From Owenia fusiformis (lineage: Eukaryota; Annelida; Polychaeta; Sabellida; Oweniidae), in assembly GCA_903813345.2 (NCBI GenBank), contig CAIIXF020000013.1, positions 344,805-408,804 on the forward strand: a stretch of 64,000 bases of DNA, in the 5' to 3' direction. The notes below the pieces were generated by a model. It ran no database searches. It was not told the origin of the DNA and saw only the letters and a program-made list of their open reading frames with translations. Below, piece after piece: positions 1 through 11,045 of this stretch. Made by a program: the position numbers and the translations under genes. Positions within the stretch are counted from its first letter, which is position 1; each line of letters opens with the position of its first letter.

Positions 1-1040
1 AGTTCCACATTTACATGACCAGGATCACAATGGGCATCACAGATGCCGGTACGATCTTATGTAGTAGTATCCGTATCTTAATGATAATACCTGAAGATGA
101 GTCACCAGATTGTTTTCCTCCTGGACTAAATACGGCAAATCTGAAGATACATTCATTGTTTTGATCATTTCATGGAATTGTGACATCTGAAGAATGGTGA
201 GATTTCGGGATATTTGGCGTATTCGATCCCGGAGCAGACAAAAATATATTTGCCACAGTTAAACTTGAAATACAGCGTTCATTCGCAATTTTATAAAACC
301 AAACAAATTGCAATAGAAAGATGAAGTAATAGGCTACTTAGTATACAGGACTCATGGGATCTGTTGCAGAAAAGAAAGGTATCACTTCCTTTGAGAGAGG
401 TTTAGAAGAGCAGTCATTTTTCAAGTGATTTTTTCAAATTGGTGTCTCATCTTGAGGTTTATTTAATGAGCCTAGGCTTCTTCTATAAATATGACCTGGC
501 TGGCATCTGTGATGGGCACGGGTGTCGTGCAAAATAATTCTTTACAAGATTTGAGTGGTTGAGCTCTCTGAAATTGACTGAAAAATAGTTAAAATGAGCC
601 AAACATAGGCTAGTGAAAAATTGTGTGAAACAAAAATTGTGGTCATAATTAGGAAAAATAATTGTTTTTCTATTTCTAGGGATGGATTCGAAATTTTCAA
701 AGCTTCTATCATTTTGAGCAATACTGTAGATACACTTAATTTGACGCTACTTAATTTGGCAGATTTGTTGTGCACAAACATCAATTTTAATAATTAAATC
801 AAAGCTCCTCATTTAGCGACTTATAAATGTTTTAAGTAATGTAGGTACATCTACATTTTTTCTGAACGTTTTTGATTGATAATAAATTTCATGAATGCTT
901 ACATTCCTAGATGTGCAAATGCACGAAATACGAAAAATGGAAAAAATCAGGAATATAAAAAAATTAGACCGGACTCAAATTTTTCAACTGGATTTCTTCC
1001 CGAGGACTCAGAAATTTAAATGGCTAGCACAAACTCTGTA
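1..1040. other. AT-rich intergenic stretch, no gene seen
   Basis: No coding exon, RNA gene or clear repeat boundary is recognisable here. The short open frames have no recognisable motifs and look like chance frames. Confidence 0.5.
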
Positions 1041-1049
1041 TGAGATCGA

Positions 1050-1632
1050 CTTAAAAAGGGCCATCGTCACCAACACGCAAAAGTCAATGTTTTTGCTATA
1101 AATCAGGCATTGATGGTCTACACGACTTGTAATAAATAGATATACGGGACGTTATTATAACAAACTAATGATATTGCTGGCCTTTTAAGGTCAGTTTCAT
1201 GTGTTATAAAAAATTGAATGGAGGGGGAGTGAACGGAGGGGGGAGCAATGTGTCTATAAGACATGTTACTTGGCTTTATTCATATAACTCCAAATTTCCT
1301 CATTTTTCATTCTCCAGACTGAGATGTAAATCAGTTTCTTACTAGGGTACTGAGTTTATTTTTTCAAATAAACAGGGTAAATTTGTTCCATCTTAAAGAC
1401 ATATTACTCCCCCCTCTGTTCACTCCCCCAATTTTAATGTTTTTCAATTATTTTTTGTATAACACTTGGAAACTAACTTCAAAACTGACCAATGGCATAA
1501 GTTTTGTGATAATATAAATAATGTTGTTTATACCTATTTAATACAGGTAATGTAGACCATTGTTGCCTGATTTATTGAAAATACCTTGACTTTTACATGT
1601 TGGTGATGATTCGCCTTTTTTAAAAAATATCA
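1050..1632. repeat. Large imperfect palindrome (fold-back MITE-like element)
   Basis: The left arm (about 1050-1290) and right arm (about 1390-1632) are imperfect inverted copies. Paired blocks include the GGGGGAGTGAACGGAGG region near 1221 with its complement near 1412-1430, and the ATCAGGC..TGGTCTAC region near 1103-1120 with its complement near 1553-1573. Pairing continues weakly beyond both ends. No open frame of note is present. The structure is typical of a decayed fold-back MITE; the superfamily is unknown because no target duplication is clear. Confidence 0.6.
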
Positions 1633-2398
1633 TATCTTAGAAGCGGAGAGCTAACATATTTTGCCATGTACTGTGCCTATTTATGTAACAATTCAATAGT
1701 AAACTTTCTCTTGAAAATATAGATCTTCCAGATTTGTTGAATTTTCTTGCAGAAATCGCGTATTTCCCCCCCCCCCCCCTCCGTTCATTTTGTACAATCA
1801 CTAGGCGTGATGTTGCTTGACTTAATTCAATATTCATTAAATGAACTAATTTCCCAAGCTTGAAGGAATTTGAGACAGCCGCGTCTTTTCTGCATTTTGA
1901 AAATGTTTCTTGTGGTGTTAAGAGTAGATAGAGGTAAGAAATATGTGCGTAGCTTGTACCGATAAATTTCGACTTTTGAAAAATAATGTGCTTCATGTAT
2001 CCCCTTCAAGACCAGAAATAAAGAGGATAAGCTTAAAACAAGATAATCTGAAATAGTCTCTAGTGCTGGTTTAGTTTCTTGTACTTTTCTCTAGTGTTGT
2101 GATTTGTTACTCTTATCTTGGGTGCCGAAGAATCGCGATAGCTGAAACTGAAATCAGTTGCTTACTTCATATCCAAATGTTTTCTTCACAACTGCTAGCC
2201 TCTGCATTTGTGAACATATGCACCCCATGCAGACCTAAAAGTTCCTTCGTATGCTGCGAGACTCAACATTTAACAGGAAACTAGAAACATTTTGTCTCTG
2301 ATGAAGCAAATTATTTTTTAACTGCTTAATAAATGGTGAATGACAATCACATTAAGTTCTACAAGTATGAGAATAGCATGACATTTTGATATTTCAAC
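1633..2398. other. Intergenic sequence, no gene seen
   Basis: This stretch contains a 14-C homopolymer at about 1766-1779 and otherwise unremarkable AT-rich sequence. No supported gene. Confidence 0.4.
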
Positions 2399-2400
2399 TA

Positions 2401-2716
2401 CTGTACGCCCGGTATTATTCGCGAGTTTTAATTTCGCGAATTTTAAGAAATACCAATTTTCGCGGACATTAAATTTCGCGGATTTCAAAGGTTTCAATTT
2501 CATTATTCTCTGAATCCTCATTCTCTGTAAACTAATTTACCTTATCTACAGTAATTACACCTACCCAATGTCATATTTGGATAAGATTTACAATTTCTAG
2601 ATCTTAGTCACCTCAGCCTTTAATTGGCGAAATTCGTGACGATTAATTTTCGCGATTTTAAAACGGTCGCGAAAAGTGGGAAAGTAAATCGCACGCGAAA
2701 AATACTGGGCGTACAG
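2401..2716 (+). mobile_element. 316-bp TA-flanked MITE, copy 1
   Basis: The terminal inverted repeats begin CTGTACGCCCGGTATT on the left and end in the complement of CTGTACGCCCAGTATT on the right, flanked by TA on both sides (2399-2400 and 2717-2718). The interior is rich in TTCGCG/CGCGAAA motifs in both orientations. A copy of the same 316-bp length lies at 51841-52156 in the opposite orientation. The TA flanks suggest a Tc1/mariner-type or similar cut-and-paste source; no transposase is present. Confidence 0.82.
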
Positions 2717-3065
2717 TAGTTTGAAAAGTCATGGCGGTGATTGAAATTATGATGTAAAGATAAAACCGCAACAACATATTTGACTTTTATTTGTAGATTT
2801 TTTTGAAAAACTAAAACTTGTACATCACAAATCAAATTTTTCAAGACAGAAAAATTGGAAAAACAGAAAAGCTGGAGTGCATTTGAATCAAAAAGACTTT
2901 CCCACCAGGGGTGTCATTAGAAGCAGGCAACAGGCAATTTTCTTCAGTTGTCTTCACAAAATCACCTGTTGTTTTTAGGGAATTTTCAACTTTTTCATGT
3001 TTTGCCTGTTGTTTTCATTTATTTAGTCTGTAAAAGGTCACTGACAGACTATAAAACTAGCATGT
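2717..3065. other. Intergenic spacer
   Basis: No gene or bounded repeat recognised. A short region near 2920-3020 contains repeated CAGGCAA/GCCTGTTG-like words. Confidence 0.3.
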
Positions 3066-3408
3066 TTAACCCTTAAACGGTTATGGGGGGGGGCAGTGAT
3101 AATTTTTTTCGTAGTTTACCTTTTTACCTGAAACTTTCTGGCTTTTCCTAAAATTGAATTACGCATGTTTTAGCGGAAAAATTTTGACTCTAACCCCCCT
3201 ATGTTCTTAGAATATGAATTTCTCCATTAATAATGGCTCAATATAGTTGTAAGTAGGCTCAATATACTGGGAATTGAATAACCTTTCCAATGATACCTAA
3301 TACACCCTCTTATGGTTGTCGGTTTCTGAGATCATATGGTGGGCAGATCTGCCCCCCCCCCCCTAACCGTTGGTGTGATTCTCTATAGCCTAACCGTTTA
3401 AGGGTTAA
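3066..3408. mobile_element. piggyBac-like MITE with TTAA target duplication
   Basis: The sequence TTAA followed by CCCTTAAACGGTTA at the left end is mirrored by TAACCGTTTAAGGG followed by TTAA at the right end. TTAA at both sides and CCCT/AGGG termini are the signature of piggyBac superfamily elements. Just inside the termini there is a G-run (about 3086-3094) on the left and a C-run (about 3352-3363) on the right, extending the inverted repeat. There is no coding capacity, so it is non-autonomous. Confidence 0.75.
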
Positions 3409-4060
3409 TTGTGGGACAGAAATGTGGATGTCACTTGTAAATATCTAATTCTAGATCACATAGACAGCAATCATGGGTTGATCAATAATAAAAAGTTACA
3501 TTACACCTTCTTCAATACACTGTCTAGCATACTTAATTTAAAGAAAATCAATGCAAAACTTTTTGTATACCTTGGTCATAATGATAATTATTTTGTAAAC
3601 TTTTTCATGAAAAAAATCTTGAAGATTTGTAAGAAATTTTTGTAAAGATCCAATGATCTCCCCTTAACCATACTGTTTGTTTTGGGGGTATCTAATTAGA
3701 AAAGAGTGAAGTTCCTAGCACTGTTCTCATATAAAAAAAATTACATAATTGTCTTTTTTTCATTTTTTAGCTATCCTGGGAAGATTCTGAGAGTTTTTGT
3801 GACTTGAGGAGCAGACTACGTATATGTGTTTGGGCTCAGTCAGCAGTGTAGATCTCAGATATATCAGGTGAATTTTACTCTTTTTGATGTTATCGAACCT
3901 TGGACATGTTAAAAATTATTGTGTTTTAAAAAGTAAGTCAGATGATTTTCGCTCTGTTCTTGTATTACCAACATGTATAATTAATGCAAAGTCGAAGTTT
4001 GGCTAACAGTAGTCTGACCATTCCCTTACTAAAATTCTAGAGTGTTTGAGATAGGGTTAT
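3409..4060. other. AT-rich intergenic stretch
   Basis: A 78-codon open frame at 3409-3645 has no recognisable motif or splice context and is considered chance. Nothing else is supported. Confidence 0.35.
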
Positions 4061-6044
4061 AGAAGGGCTCAAGGTGAGACTAGCTTGTTTAATAGAGTAT
4101 ACAGGGATTAAAGCAAGACTTCTTTATTTAGAATATATTTGAGACTTTGGTACACAATGACTTGATGCAAGACTTTGTTGTATAATGTGTTTGAGAGAGG
4201 GGTACAGAAGGGCTTGAGGTGAGACTAGTTTATTTTGTTTAGTAGAGTCTCAGTATACAGGGATTAAAGCAGGACTTCTTTGTTTAGAATATATTTGAGA
4301 GTTTGGAATGACTTGATGCAAGACTGTATAATGTGTTTGAGAGAGGGGTACAGAAGGGCTTCAGGTGAGACTAGCTTGTTTTGTTTAGTGAAGTATATAG
4401 GGATTGAAGCAAGACTTCTTTGTTTCGAATATATTTGAGAGTTGACTACACAAGGACTTGATGCAAGACTATATTGTATAATGTGTTTGAGAGAGGGGTC
4501 TAGAAGGGCTTGAGGTGAGACTAGCTTGTTTTGATTAGTACAGTATACAGGGATTGAAGCAAGACTTCTTTGTGTAGAATATATTTGAGAGTTAGGTACA
4601 CAAGGACTTGATGCAAGACTATATTGTGTAATGCGTTAGAGAGAGGGGTACAGAAGGGCTTGAGGTAAGACTAGCTTGTTTTGTGTAGTAGAATACTAGA
4701 GTATGCAGGGATTGAAGCAAGACTTCTTTGTTTAGAATATATTTAACAGTGGAGTACACAAGGACTTGATGCAAGACTATATTGTATAATGTGTTTGAGA
4801 GAGGGGTCCAGAAGGGCTTCAGGTGAGACTAGCTTGTTTTGTTTAGTAGAGTATACAGGGATTGAAGCAAGACTTCTTTGTTTAGAATATATTTGAGAGT
4901 TGGGTACACAAGGACTTGATGCAATACTAAATTGTATAATGTGTTTGAGAGAGGGGTACAGAATGTCTTGAAGTGAGACTAGCTTGTTTTGTTTTGTAGA
5001 GTATACAGGGATTGAAGCAAGACTTCTTTGCTTAGAATATATTTGAGAGTTGGTTACAGAAGGACTTGATGCAAGACTATATTGTATAATGTGTTTGAGA
5101 GAGGGGTCCAGAAGGGCTTGAGGTGAGACTAGCTTGTTTTGATTAGTACAGTATACAGGGATTGGAGCAAGACTTCTTTGTTTAGAATATATTTGAGAGT
5201 TGAATACACAAGGACTTGCTGCAAGACTAAATTGTATGTGTTTGAGAGAAGGGTACAGAGGGGCTTGAGGTGAGACTAGCTTGTTTTATTTGGTAGAGTA
5301 TACAAGGATTGAAGCAAGACTTCTTTGTTTAGAATATATTTGAGAGTTGGGTACAGAAGGACTTGATGCAAGATTATATTGTATAATATGTTTCAGAGAG
5401 GGGTACAGAAAGGCTTGAGGTGAGACTAGCTTGTTTTGTTTAGTAGAGTATAGATTGATTGAAGCAAGACTTCTTTGTTTAGAATATATTTGAGAGTTGG
5501 GTACAGAAGGACTTGATGCAAGACTTTATTGTATAATGTGTTTGAGAGAGGGGTCCAGAAGGGCTGTAGGTGAGACTAGCTTGTTTTGATTACTACAGTA
5601 GACAGGGATTGAAGCAAGACATCTTTGTTTAGAATATATTTGAGAGTTGGGTACAGAAGGACTTGATGCAAGACTATATTGTATAATGTGTTTGAGAGAG
5701 GGGTACAGAAAGGCTTGAGGTTAGACTAGCTTGTTTTGTTTAGTAGAGTATAGATTGATTGAAGCAAGACTTCTTTGTTTAGAATATATTTGAGAGTTGG
5801 GTACAGAAGGACTTGATGCAAGACTTTATTGTATAATGTGTTTGAGAGAGGGGTCCAGAAGGGCTGTAGGTGAGACTAGCTTGTTTTGATTACTACAGTA
5901 TACAGGGATTGAAGCAAGACGTCTTTGTTTAGAATATATTTGACAGTGGAGTACACAAGGACTTGATGCAAGACTATATTGTATAATGTGTTTGAGAGAG
6001 GGGTCCAGAAGGGCTTTAGGTGAGACTAGCTTTTTTTGTTTAGT
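4061..6044. repeat. 150-bp satellite array, left part
   Basis: About 13 tandem units with a modal period of 150 bp are present: the word GGATTGAAGCAAGAC recurs at about 4401, 4551, 4709, 4859, 5009 and 5159. Units contain GTGTTTGAGAGAGGGG, CTTGAGGTGAGACTAGCTTG and AGAATATATTTGAGAG. Near the right end, 5401-5700 and 5701-6000 are almost identical, giving a 300-bp higher-order repeat. Because the period is divisible by three, long reverse-strand open frames appear by chance. Confidence 0.92.
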
Positions 6045-6843
6045 CAGGATGGCCACAGCTCTGGAATTCACTGGAAAATAAAAATAAATTCCAGTTTCTG
6101 GAAAACACAGGAATTTGACAAAAACTCTGGAAAAACAATGGAAAATGAGATTTTCCAGAGAATTTTAGTTTTCCCAGAAATGCCGCAAATGATAAATAAA
6201 GCATGGAATTCTGAACATGTGAATATCATGTGATCAAATTGAATAAATATTATCCAAAATAGTTGCCCTAAAGCGACTTTCAAGTTCTTTAGAGGGAGAA
6301 ATTATAGAGATTCCAATCTATACGTGTCAAGAAAATAGTCTCAACTTTATAAATCGAAATAGGAGAGGCCAGATTTTGGGACATAAAATCCAAAATGGCT
6401 ACCTTGAAATTTACCTTACATACCAAAAATCAAATAAAGTCTAAATTTCCATAATAATTTTAGATTAATCCCTAATTGTTCATCTGGATATGCATACTAT
6501 TAGACAAAATTAATTGGGATGCCTGTGCAGTGGCGTACACCCACCCAGCAAACTGATCACAATATAGCACCCAATGGTGCAATACAAATTATAAAATTTT
6601 GCCTCATACTTGCTATGCCCATGTCAATATATTACTGATATATGTATTGTATAGTACTAGTATTTATGTTACCACCACAAGTGCCGCAGTGCAGTTGGTG
6701 TTTAGTGGTCGGCATTCTGCATCTGCAATAAATGGCAGGAGGTGACATTTTGCATATAAATGCCTTTTAATGTTAAATATTACATGAAAATATATGCCAT
6801 TTCAACTCTGGAATTTATTTTTCAATTTTGTGTGGCCAATCTG
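6045..6843. mobile_element. hAT-like non-autonomous element inserted in the satellite
   Basis: The segment interrupts the 150-bp satellite. Its left end reads CAGGATGGCCACAG and the reverse complement of its right end reads CAGATTGGCCACAC, so 11 of 13 terminal bases agree and the ends are CAG..CTG as in hAT elements. A subterminal AAATAAATTCCAG motif is also inverted at the two ends. An 8-bp target duplication is not clean: TTAGT is found on both sides. No transposase frame is present. Confidence 0.6.
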
Positions 6844-7765
6844 TTAGTATACAGGATTTGCAGCAAGACTTCTTTGTTTAGACTATATTTGAGAGTTAGG
6901 TACACAAGGACTAGATGCAAGACTATATTGTATAATATGTTTGAGAGAGGGGTACAGAAGGGCTTGAGGTGAGACTAGCTTGATTTGTTTAGTAAAGTTT
7001 ACAGGGATTGAAGCAAGACTTCTTTGTTTAGAATATATTTGAGAGTTGGGTACACAAGGACTTGATGCAAGACTAAATCGTATAATGTGTTTGGGGGAGG
7101 GGTCCAGAATGTCTTGAAGTGAGACTAGCTTGTTTTGTTTTGTAGAGTATACAGGGATTGAAGCAAGACTTCTTTGTTTAGAATATATTTGAGAGTTGAG
7201 TGCACAAGGACTTGATGCAAGACTATATTGTATAATTTGTCTGACAGAGGGATACAGAAGGGCTTCAGGAGAGACTAGCTTGTTTGGTTTAGTAGAGTAC
7301 ATGGATGAAGCAAAACTTCTTTCTTTAGAATACATTTGAGAGTTGAATACACAAGGACTTGATGCAAGACTATATTGTATAGTTTGTTTAAGAGAGGGGT
7401 ACAGAAGGGCTTGAGGTGAGATTAGGTTGTTTTGTTTAGTAGAGTATACAGGGATTGAAGCAAGACTTCTTTGTTTAGAATATATTTGAGAATGGAGTAT
7501 ATAAGGATTTAATGCAAGACTATATTGTATAATGTGTTTGTGAGAAGGGTACACAGGAGCTTGAAGAGAAACTGGTTTGTTTTGTTTTGTGGAATATACA
7601 GGTATTGAATCAAGATTCAAGACTTCCTTGTTTAGAATATATTTGAGAGTGGAGTACACAAGGTCTTGATGCAAGACTTTCTTGTTTAGAATGTGTGTAT
7701 TTATAGAATATGTCTATGTTAGTGGAGTGAATAATGGCTTGACGCAAGACTATATTGTTCAAAAT
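6844..7765. repeat. 150-bp satellite array, right part
   Basis: This continues the same satellite after the insertion, with about six units. They become more diverged toward 7560-7765, where the array ends. A 263-codon reverse-strand open frame covers 6883-7674; it only translates the satellite with a 50-residue period and has no protein-family features. Confidence 0.88.
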
Positions 7766-7779
7766 CAAGTTAAACAAGC

Positions 7780-8051
7780 CTGTTATTCTACTTAATTTGG
7801 CAAATTGCAAAAAATCACCAATTTATGTATTTGCCAATTTTTCAAATGTTCCCAGGAAATTTTGGTCCAGTGTATTTTATGTTTGGAAAATGTTGTATTG
7901 CAGTTCAAGATAGAATTTATCCGATAGTATCCAGTTGGTAAGTAGAGCTTTTTCAATTTCACAGGTATTTAGACCTACTCAATTCTCCACCAATTTTCCA
8001 ATTTTGACAAATTCGCTAAATTTAATAGCGCCAAATAAGTAGAATAACAGT
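7780..8051. mobile_element. 272-bp MITE with about 20-bp terminal inverted repeats
   Basis: The left end CTGTTATTCTACTTAATTTG is the inverse of the right end CAAATAAGTAGAATAACAG, apart from small differences. The interior is AT-rich and partly self-complementary (ATTTGCCAATTTTTC and CCAATTTTGACAAATTC type words). No target duplication is certain. Confidence 0.65.
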
Positions 8052-8495
8052 ATTCATTAATGGGCACAGAAAGACTTGGGTCTAGACTATCTCATTTAGA
8101 TTGTGATTGCCTCCCCATTACTGAGGGCTACTTTTGGAATACATATAACTTAGAGTGTTTCATTTTTTGAATTTTTTTTATCAAGCTCTTTTACCAAATT
8201 GGTCTCCTGATACTGATAGTACGAAGCAAGCACAACAAATTTCAGCCAAATCTGTTGATGTTTAGACCTCCCTCTACCACATTTTCTGACACCCATTCGC
8301 TACCATGTTTTATCATGTTTGAGACCCATGTTCTACCAAAGGCACTTCAGTCAAAGTCAACTTTAATGCAGATGATGTGTTTGATGAGTGATGAAAACCA
8401 TGACTTGGTTCAATCATTCTTTCAGTTCTGAGAAAATTATTGTTTTAAATACCAATTTATTGTATTGGTTTATCTGAATTTGTAACAATTATAGA
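8052..8495. other. Intergenic spacer
   Basis: No gene or repeat structure recognised in this AT-rich stretch. Confidence 0.3.
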
Positions 8496-8499
8496 GGTA

Positions 8500-8880
8500 C
8501 ACTCCCCTCCAGTAGAAAATAATTCCAATGGGTACAGTTCCCTAAAAAATTGGAAAGAAGTGTAGTAGGTTACTAGGTAAACTCCCCTAAAAAAGTTTGG
8601 AAACAATTGTAGGTACACTCCCCTTCAAAAGTTTGGAAACATTCGTAATAGGTACACTTCCCTCCAGAAGTTTGGAAACAATTGAATTAGGTATAACTCT
8701 CTCCTCCAAAGGTTATGAAACAATTTCAGTTGGTACAGTCCCCTCCAGAAGTTTGGAAACAATTGAATTAGGTATAACTCTCTCCTCCAAAGGTTTGGAA
8801 ACAATTTCAGTTGGTACAGTCCCCTCCAGAAGTTTGGAAACAATTGAAGCAGGTTACTAGGTACACTCCCCTCTAAAAGT
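8500..8880. repeat. About 40-bp minisatellite with an 81-bp higher-order period
   Basis: The word AGTTTGGAAACAATT alternates with GGTACACTCCCCTCC-type words. Spacing of TTTGGAAAC is 36-42 bp (about 8596, 8632, 8671, 8752, 8833), with alternating unit types giving an 81-bp higher-order period. Related single units reappear at about 9120-9215 after a unique spacer. An 87-codon plus-strand frame through it is a by-product of the repeat. Confidence 0.85.
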
Positions 8881-9224
8881 TTTAATTTGCAAAGTGGGGT
8901 GTTTCTCAGATAAATTTGCAAGCATGGTTTTCTCATCAAAAGATATAATAAACAATAACCCAGATGCAAGTAGAAATAATCTTGATTTACATCATTTAAT
9001 ATTTAAAATTCAGTCAAAGTGATATCATATTTGAAATCTACATGTAAAATTACATCTAAATATGTGGTTACAAAAATTGTGAATGAACTTTGAAAAATCA
9101 ATTTTCTTTAGAATTTGAATTTTTGGAAACAATTGCAATATGTACAATTCCCTCCACAAGTTTGGAAACAATTCAACAATTAAAGCAGGTTACACGGTAC
9201 ACTCCCCTCTGAGGAAAGCAAATA

Positions 9225-11045
9225 ACTCACTGAAAATTGGCCACATAGTTATTTTGGCACTAGGCAAAAATATGAGTTTTGAGGTCTGTAATTGATCAAC
9301 TGATAGGTTTCTTTTAATACCTCAGACATATTATTTTCTAAAATCACTGGTTTCTGAGTGTGAATTTTGGCCTTTGATATGCTCGAGTATAGATTATGTG
9401 GGTCAGGGGGAATCATATAAAATGATGCTGTGGACCCATAATTACATAAAGCTGAAGGGACAGAGCAACTTTCTCTCGTCAGGCACCATTGAATTAAGGT
9501 AGGAAAAGGAGGATGAGCAGTATGTTAACAAGGTGCATGATTAACCAACCTCATAGATTATTTACTATCCAAGATATATTATATCCCAAAATAATTGTGA
9601 TATGTTATCAAAGATGAAGCTATTTTAGATACAAAATGCAAAAAATGTGTAAATTCTCCAAAATAGTATATATCTACCTAGGATTTTTCTGATGGAACAG
9701 CCAGGCTTCAAACTTTGATTTTACATTAATTATACATATTCCTTGTCCTATGTTACATACATTGGTTTCCCTAGGATCTGAAAATGGTGATGTGTATGAT
9801 TTCAAATCATCTTAAACTCACTAAAAGATCCAAGGAAAATCACTGATTTATGTGTGGTATTTATTAGTTATGTTTACCTCAAAATAACATCGTGAACAAA
9901 ATTTCTGAACATGCAGATGTTCCTGGTTCTTAATAATATCGATAACAGCCCTAATAGCTATAATTTTTGCTATTATCAAAATTATTGCTAAAAACATAAT
10001 CAAAATTATCGCTTTGATATTGATTAATTCGCTAATAGCAATAAATTTTATTTTATTGCTATTATCGCCAATAGTGATAAAATCAAATGTAGCGCTGATT
10101 GCTAAAAGTAGGCTTCCACACCTAAATTGTACTGCACCTGGGAGCTGTCAACACACAGTTATCATCAAAAGGTGAATGCAAGATGAACAGACAGAAAAGT
10201 ATGCTGGAATTTAAACAACGAGATGTCTGATTATTATAAAAATATTCTAGAACACATCAATTTTTAAGTGTTCTACATGGGATTATGGCCCTTTACAAAT
10301 AATTTAGATTGTGTCTTATATGATTGGTAATCTTGAAAAATATTCCATTATCAATGGTAATTATGTGCAAACCAAGCTTTGTTTATTGTAAAAAGCCAGA
10401 ATATTGCACAGTCACAGGAAATGACTATTGTTACTATTATTTGTAGGTAAACAGAACTTGGTCATGCTCAGTGCTCTGAGTTTAGTTAATGTCCACCCTC
10501 TTCGTCCTGCTTCACAAGGTGCAAGTTGAAAAATAATAGCATGACTTTGTAGCTATATTATGTCAGTATAGGGCTAACGTCACCATGTGATGTAAAAATG
10601 AAGTTGAAAATTACCAAAATAATTCTGTGCTCAATTTTATGCATTACTCTACTCATCTTCTCATGTGGACAAAAATAAGCTGATGTGGTTACATTGGACT
10701 GTGTTTACTACCATTTGGAAGGTAGTGAGGGTCCCATTCACTAGGTAATTTTTACATTTCGAAGTCAACTGCTTGCCTTTTTTAAGCTGTAACAGGGAGC
10801 AGATGTTTTGAAATTTTCAAATATGTTAGAGATACAAGGGTCAATCCATAAGTTGTAATAAAATATTCTAAATTCAACTTTTTTCTTTTCCACAATATTT
10901 ACAGAGTAATGTTTATCTTATCTATAATGTTTTAAAATTTGTAAGTTCTAGTTGCTATGGCACACTCATTAAGTCTATAACAGGACAGGGTAATATTTGT
11001 AGTTTTGATTGTCAATTTTCAAAATTGTAAACCCAGTTATTTTTA
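9225..11045. other. AT-rich intergenic stretch with an AATAGC-type low-complexity block
   Basis: The block at about 9935-10115 is rich in short self-complementary words such as GCTATTATC and GATAATAGC. The rest shows no gene, RNA or bounded mobile element. Confidence 0.35.

Noticed and set aside
6883-7674. 263-codon minus-strand open frame with a 50-residue repeat
   Set aside because: It merely translates the 150-bp satellite, whose period is divisible by three. There is no protein-family signature, promoter or splice context.
8597-8969. Plus and minus open frames over 8.6-8.97 kb
   Set aside because: Both are translations of the 81-bp higher-order minisatellite.
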